NCBI GenBank assembly: GCA_016714015.1
Contig: JADJNZ010000001.1
Location: 1,116,001-1,180,000, forward strand
Direction of reading: 5' to 3'
Length of the DNA stretch: 64,000 nucleotides
Origin: Gemmatimonadota bacterium
GTDB lineage: Bacteria > Gemmatimonadota > Gemmatimonadetes > Gemmatimonadales > Gemmatimonadaceae
Under the pieces are notes generated by a model that was not told the origin of the DNA, made no database searches, and saw only the letters and a list, made by a program, of their open reading frames with translations. Shown piece after piece: positions 62,815 to 64,000 of the stretch. Numbering within the stretch: the stretch's first letter is position 1; each line of letters opens with the position of its first letter. The position numbers and the translations under genes are program-made.

Positions 62815-64000
62815 TCACATCGCGCTGAAGCTCACGGCCGTCACCACCGCGAGCCCGACCCAGAGCAGCATCCCGGCGACCGAGACGAGGCGCCAGACGC
62901 GCACCCGGCCACGGATCGCCTCGCCGTGACGCGCCTCGCGCCACCAGAGCCACACCCGCACGGCGATCAGCAGCAGCAACATCTCCATGAAGAGCGCTGG
63001 CGTCAGCGGGAGCCAGGCCTGCAGCTGCGCCACGGCACGACCGAACCGGGGCGTGCCCTCGGGCGGCGTGGTCCGCGCGTGCGCGGCCTGCAGCACCGAC
63101 TCGGTCTCCGGCGGGAGCGCGGCGTACGCGAGCTCGGGGCGTACGCGCGCGAACTCCTCGTACGCCGGCACGACGGGCGCCGTGCGCGCATCCCGCATGG
63201 GCGGCTGCGGCGGTGGCACCGGCTGCGCCTTGTAGTCGGGCCAGCTCGCGTTCCGGATGCGCCACATGCGGAACGCGAGGGCGAGGACCGGCACCAGATC
63301 GTTCTGCATGCCGGAGGGCGCACCGTACTCGGCCGGGGGAAGATGACCGGGCCCGTTCGCCGGGATCACGTACGTGACGAGCCGCCCGGGGTCACCACAG
63401 GCGAGCCAGCGCGGCGCGACGGTCGCCGCCTCCGTGCTCTGCGACGCGATGCAGTTGCGCGCGCTCGTCGGCCCGCCCACCGAGATGTCGGCGCGGCCCG
63501 AATGGAGGAACAGGTTCCCCGCGACGACGTTGTCCGTCGCCGGCCACCAGTTCACGTCGATGAACGGCGCGATCATCACGCCCGAGCCGGTGTGATCGAG
63601 GATGACGTTGTCCTCGACGATGTTCTCCCGTCCGCCGCCGATCACCACGCCCATCCCCTGCGCGAGCGGTCCGAGACCCTTCCCTGGCGCGGTGTGGCTG
63701 TTGTTGTCGTGGATGAGGTTGGCGCGGATGACCGTCCCGTGCTGCGGCGGATAGAGCTCGGTGTCGAGCGAGTTGGGGACGAGTCCGCCGCGATTGTACC
63801 GCCAGATGCTGCTCAGGATGTAGAGCTCGCCGCTCGAGTTGGTGCCCGAGTAGCCGAGCGTGTTGTGCTCGGCGATGACGCGCCGGATGACGGCATTGCA
63901 CGGGTCGCACTGGCCGATGTAGAAGCCCGCGTCGGGGGAGCCGCTCGCGTAGCTGTCCTCGAGCAGGCCGTCCTTGGAGTCGAAGGCGTAGATGCCGTAG
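62815..64000 (-). CDS. Membrane-anchored parallel beta-helix protein, 5' end off the right edge
   Basis: The frame is open from base 63999 to the stop at 62815 (about 394 residues visible), and the start lies outside the window. The visible N-terminal part is right-handed beta-helix with ordered coils: AVIRRVIAEHNTLGYSGTNSSGELYILSSIWRYNRGGLVPN, TVIRANLIHDNNSH, ENIVEDNVILDHTGSGVMIAP and DNVVAGNLFLHSGRADISVGG. A Cys pair (QCDPC) lies near the visible start. The C-terminal part has a Pro-rich linker and two hydrophobic helices (TPALFMEMLLLLIAVRVWLWW and VWRLVSVAGMLLWVGLAVVTAV), so the beta-helix is tethered to the membrane. It is a partner of the copper oxidase (inference). Confidence 0.85.
   Translation of the reverse strand, partial: YGIYAFDSKDGLLEDSYASGSPDAGFYIGQCDPCNAVIRRVIAEHNTLGYSGTNSSGELYILSSIWRYNRGGLVPNSLDTELYPPQHGTVIRANLIHDNNSHTAPGKGLGPLAQGMGVVIGGGRENIVEDNVILDHTGSGVMIAPFIDVNWWPATDNVVAGNLFLHSGRADISVGGPTSARNCIASQSTEAATVAPRWLACGDPGRLVTYVIPANGPGHLPPAEYGAPSGMQNDLVPVLALAFRMWRIRNASWPDYKAQPVPPPQPPMRDARTAPVVPAYEEFARVRPELAYAALPPETESVLQAAHARTTPPEGTPRFGRAVAQLQAWLPLTPALFMEMLLLLIAVRVWLWWREARHGEAIRGRVRVWRLVSVAGMLLWVGLAVVTAVSFSAM

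Overview
The window reads as chromosomal DNA of a high-GC Gram-negative bacterium, most likely a Gemmatimonadota member. This is inferred from gene content and codon use: a TonB-dependent receptor with a carboxypeptidase-regulatory N-terminus, a membrane-anchored SARP-TPR regulator, an ECF42-type sigma factor with its DGPF partner, many secreted peptidases ending their signal peptides in A-x-A-Q, and abundant GTG starts. I see no rRNA, tRNA, CRISPR array, prophage or insertion sequence. Most of the very long open frames in other phases are antisense shadows caused by GC bias.

Layout. 1-6288 (minus) is the visible part of a giant secreted beta-rich protein, cut by the left edge, facing a large transmembrane SARP-type regulator (6426-10130). 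10256-15043 holds a secreted S9 peptidase and a TonB-dependent receptor, then the only long gene-free stretch (about 440 bases, with several hairpins). 15488-25710 is a mixed secreted and metabolic block: D-aminoacylase-like amidohydrolase, zinc-ribbon membrane protein, beta-lactamase-fold hydrolase, PepSY membrane protein, AbgB-like amidohydrolase, Ada-type metal-binding protein, MOSC protein, a lipoprotein, cytochrome c, a TPR protein and small membrane proteins. 25737-28590 is regulatory: PP2C phosphatase, small charged protein, ECF42 sigma and DGPF protein. 28592-33382 has a nucleotide pyrophosphatase/phosphodiesterase lipoprotein, acyl-CoA ligase, M20 peptidase and DUF411 protein.

33478-37775 (minus) is a compact operon: ECF sigma, anti-sigma-like membrane protein and two exported HEAT-repeat proteins. 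38451-42023 has a DbpA-type DEAD-box helicase, an unknown protein coupled to a DUF4287/DUF5655 protein, and a small membrane protein. 42106-44857 is a tightly overlapped trio: fatty acid desaturase, STK-associated ECF sigma and Ser/Thr kinase. 44926-50296 has an FKBP lipoprotein, a ThrE exporter overlapping a parallel beta-helix protein, a bestrophin channel and an OsmC protein. 50422-56582 is a five-gene efflux operon: TolC, adaptor, RND pump, PII-like protein and DUF2892 protein, behind an AT-rich promoter. 56819-64000 has a TlpA thioredoxin, lipoproteins, glutathione peroxidase coupled to a GDSL hydrolase, an AAA ATPase behind an AT-rich island, and a two-domain multicopper oxidase next to a membrane-anchored parallel beta-helix protein cut by the right edge.

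Recurring themes are four-base start/stop overlaps (GTGA, ATGA, TTGA), which imply translational coupling, and a family of intergenic hairpins built from GAAGG-TGAAGG words. The best candidates for something undescribed are this hairpin family, the giant protein with its divergent membrane SARP, three genes that appear to lack a canonical start codon, and the sigma/anti-sigma/HEAT operon.
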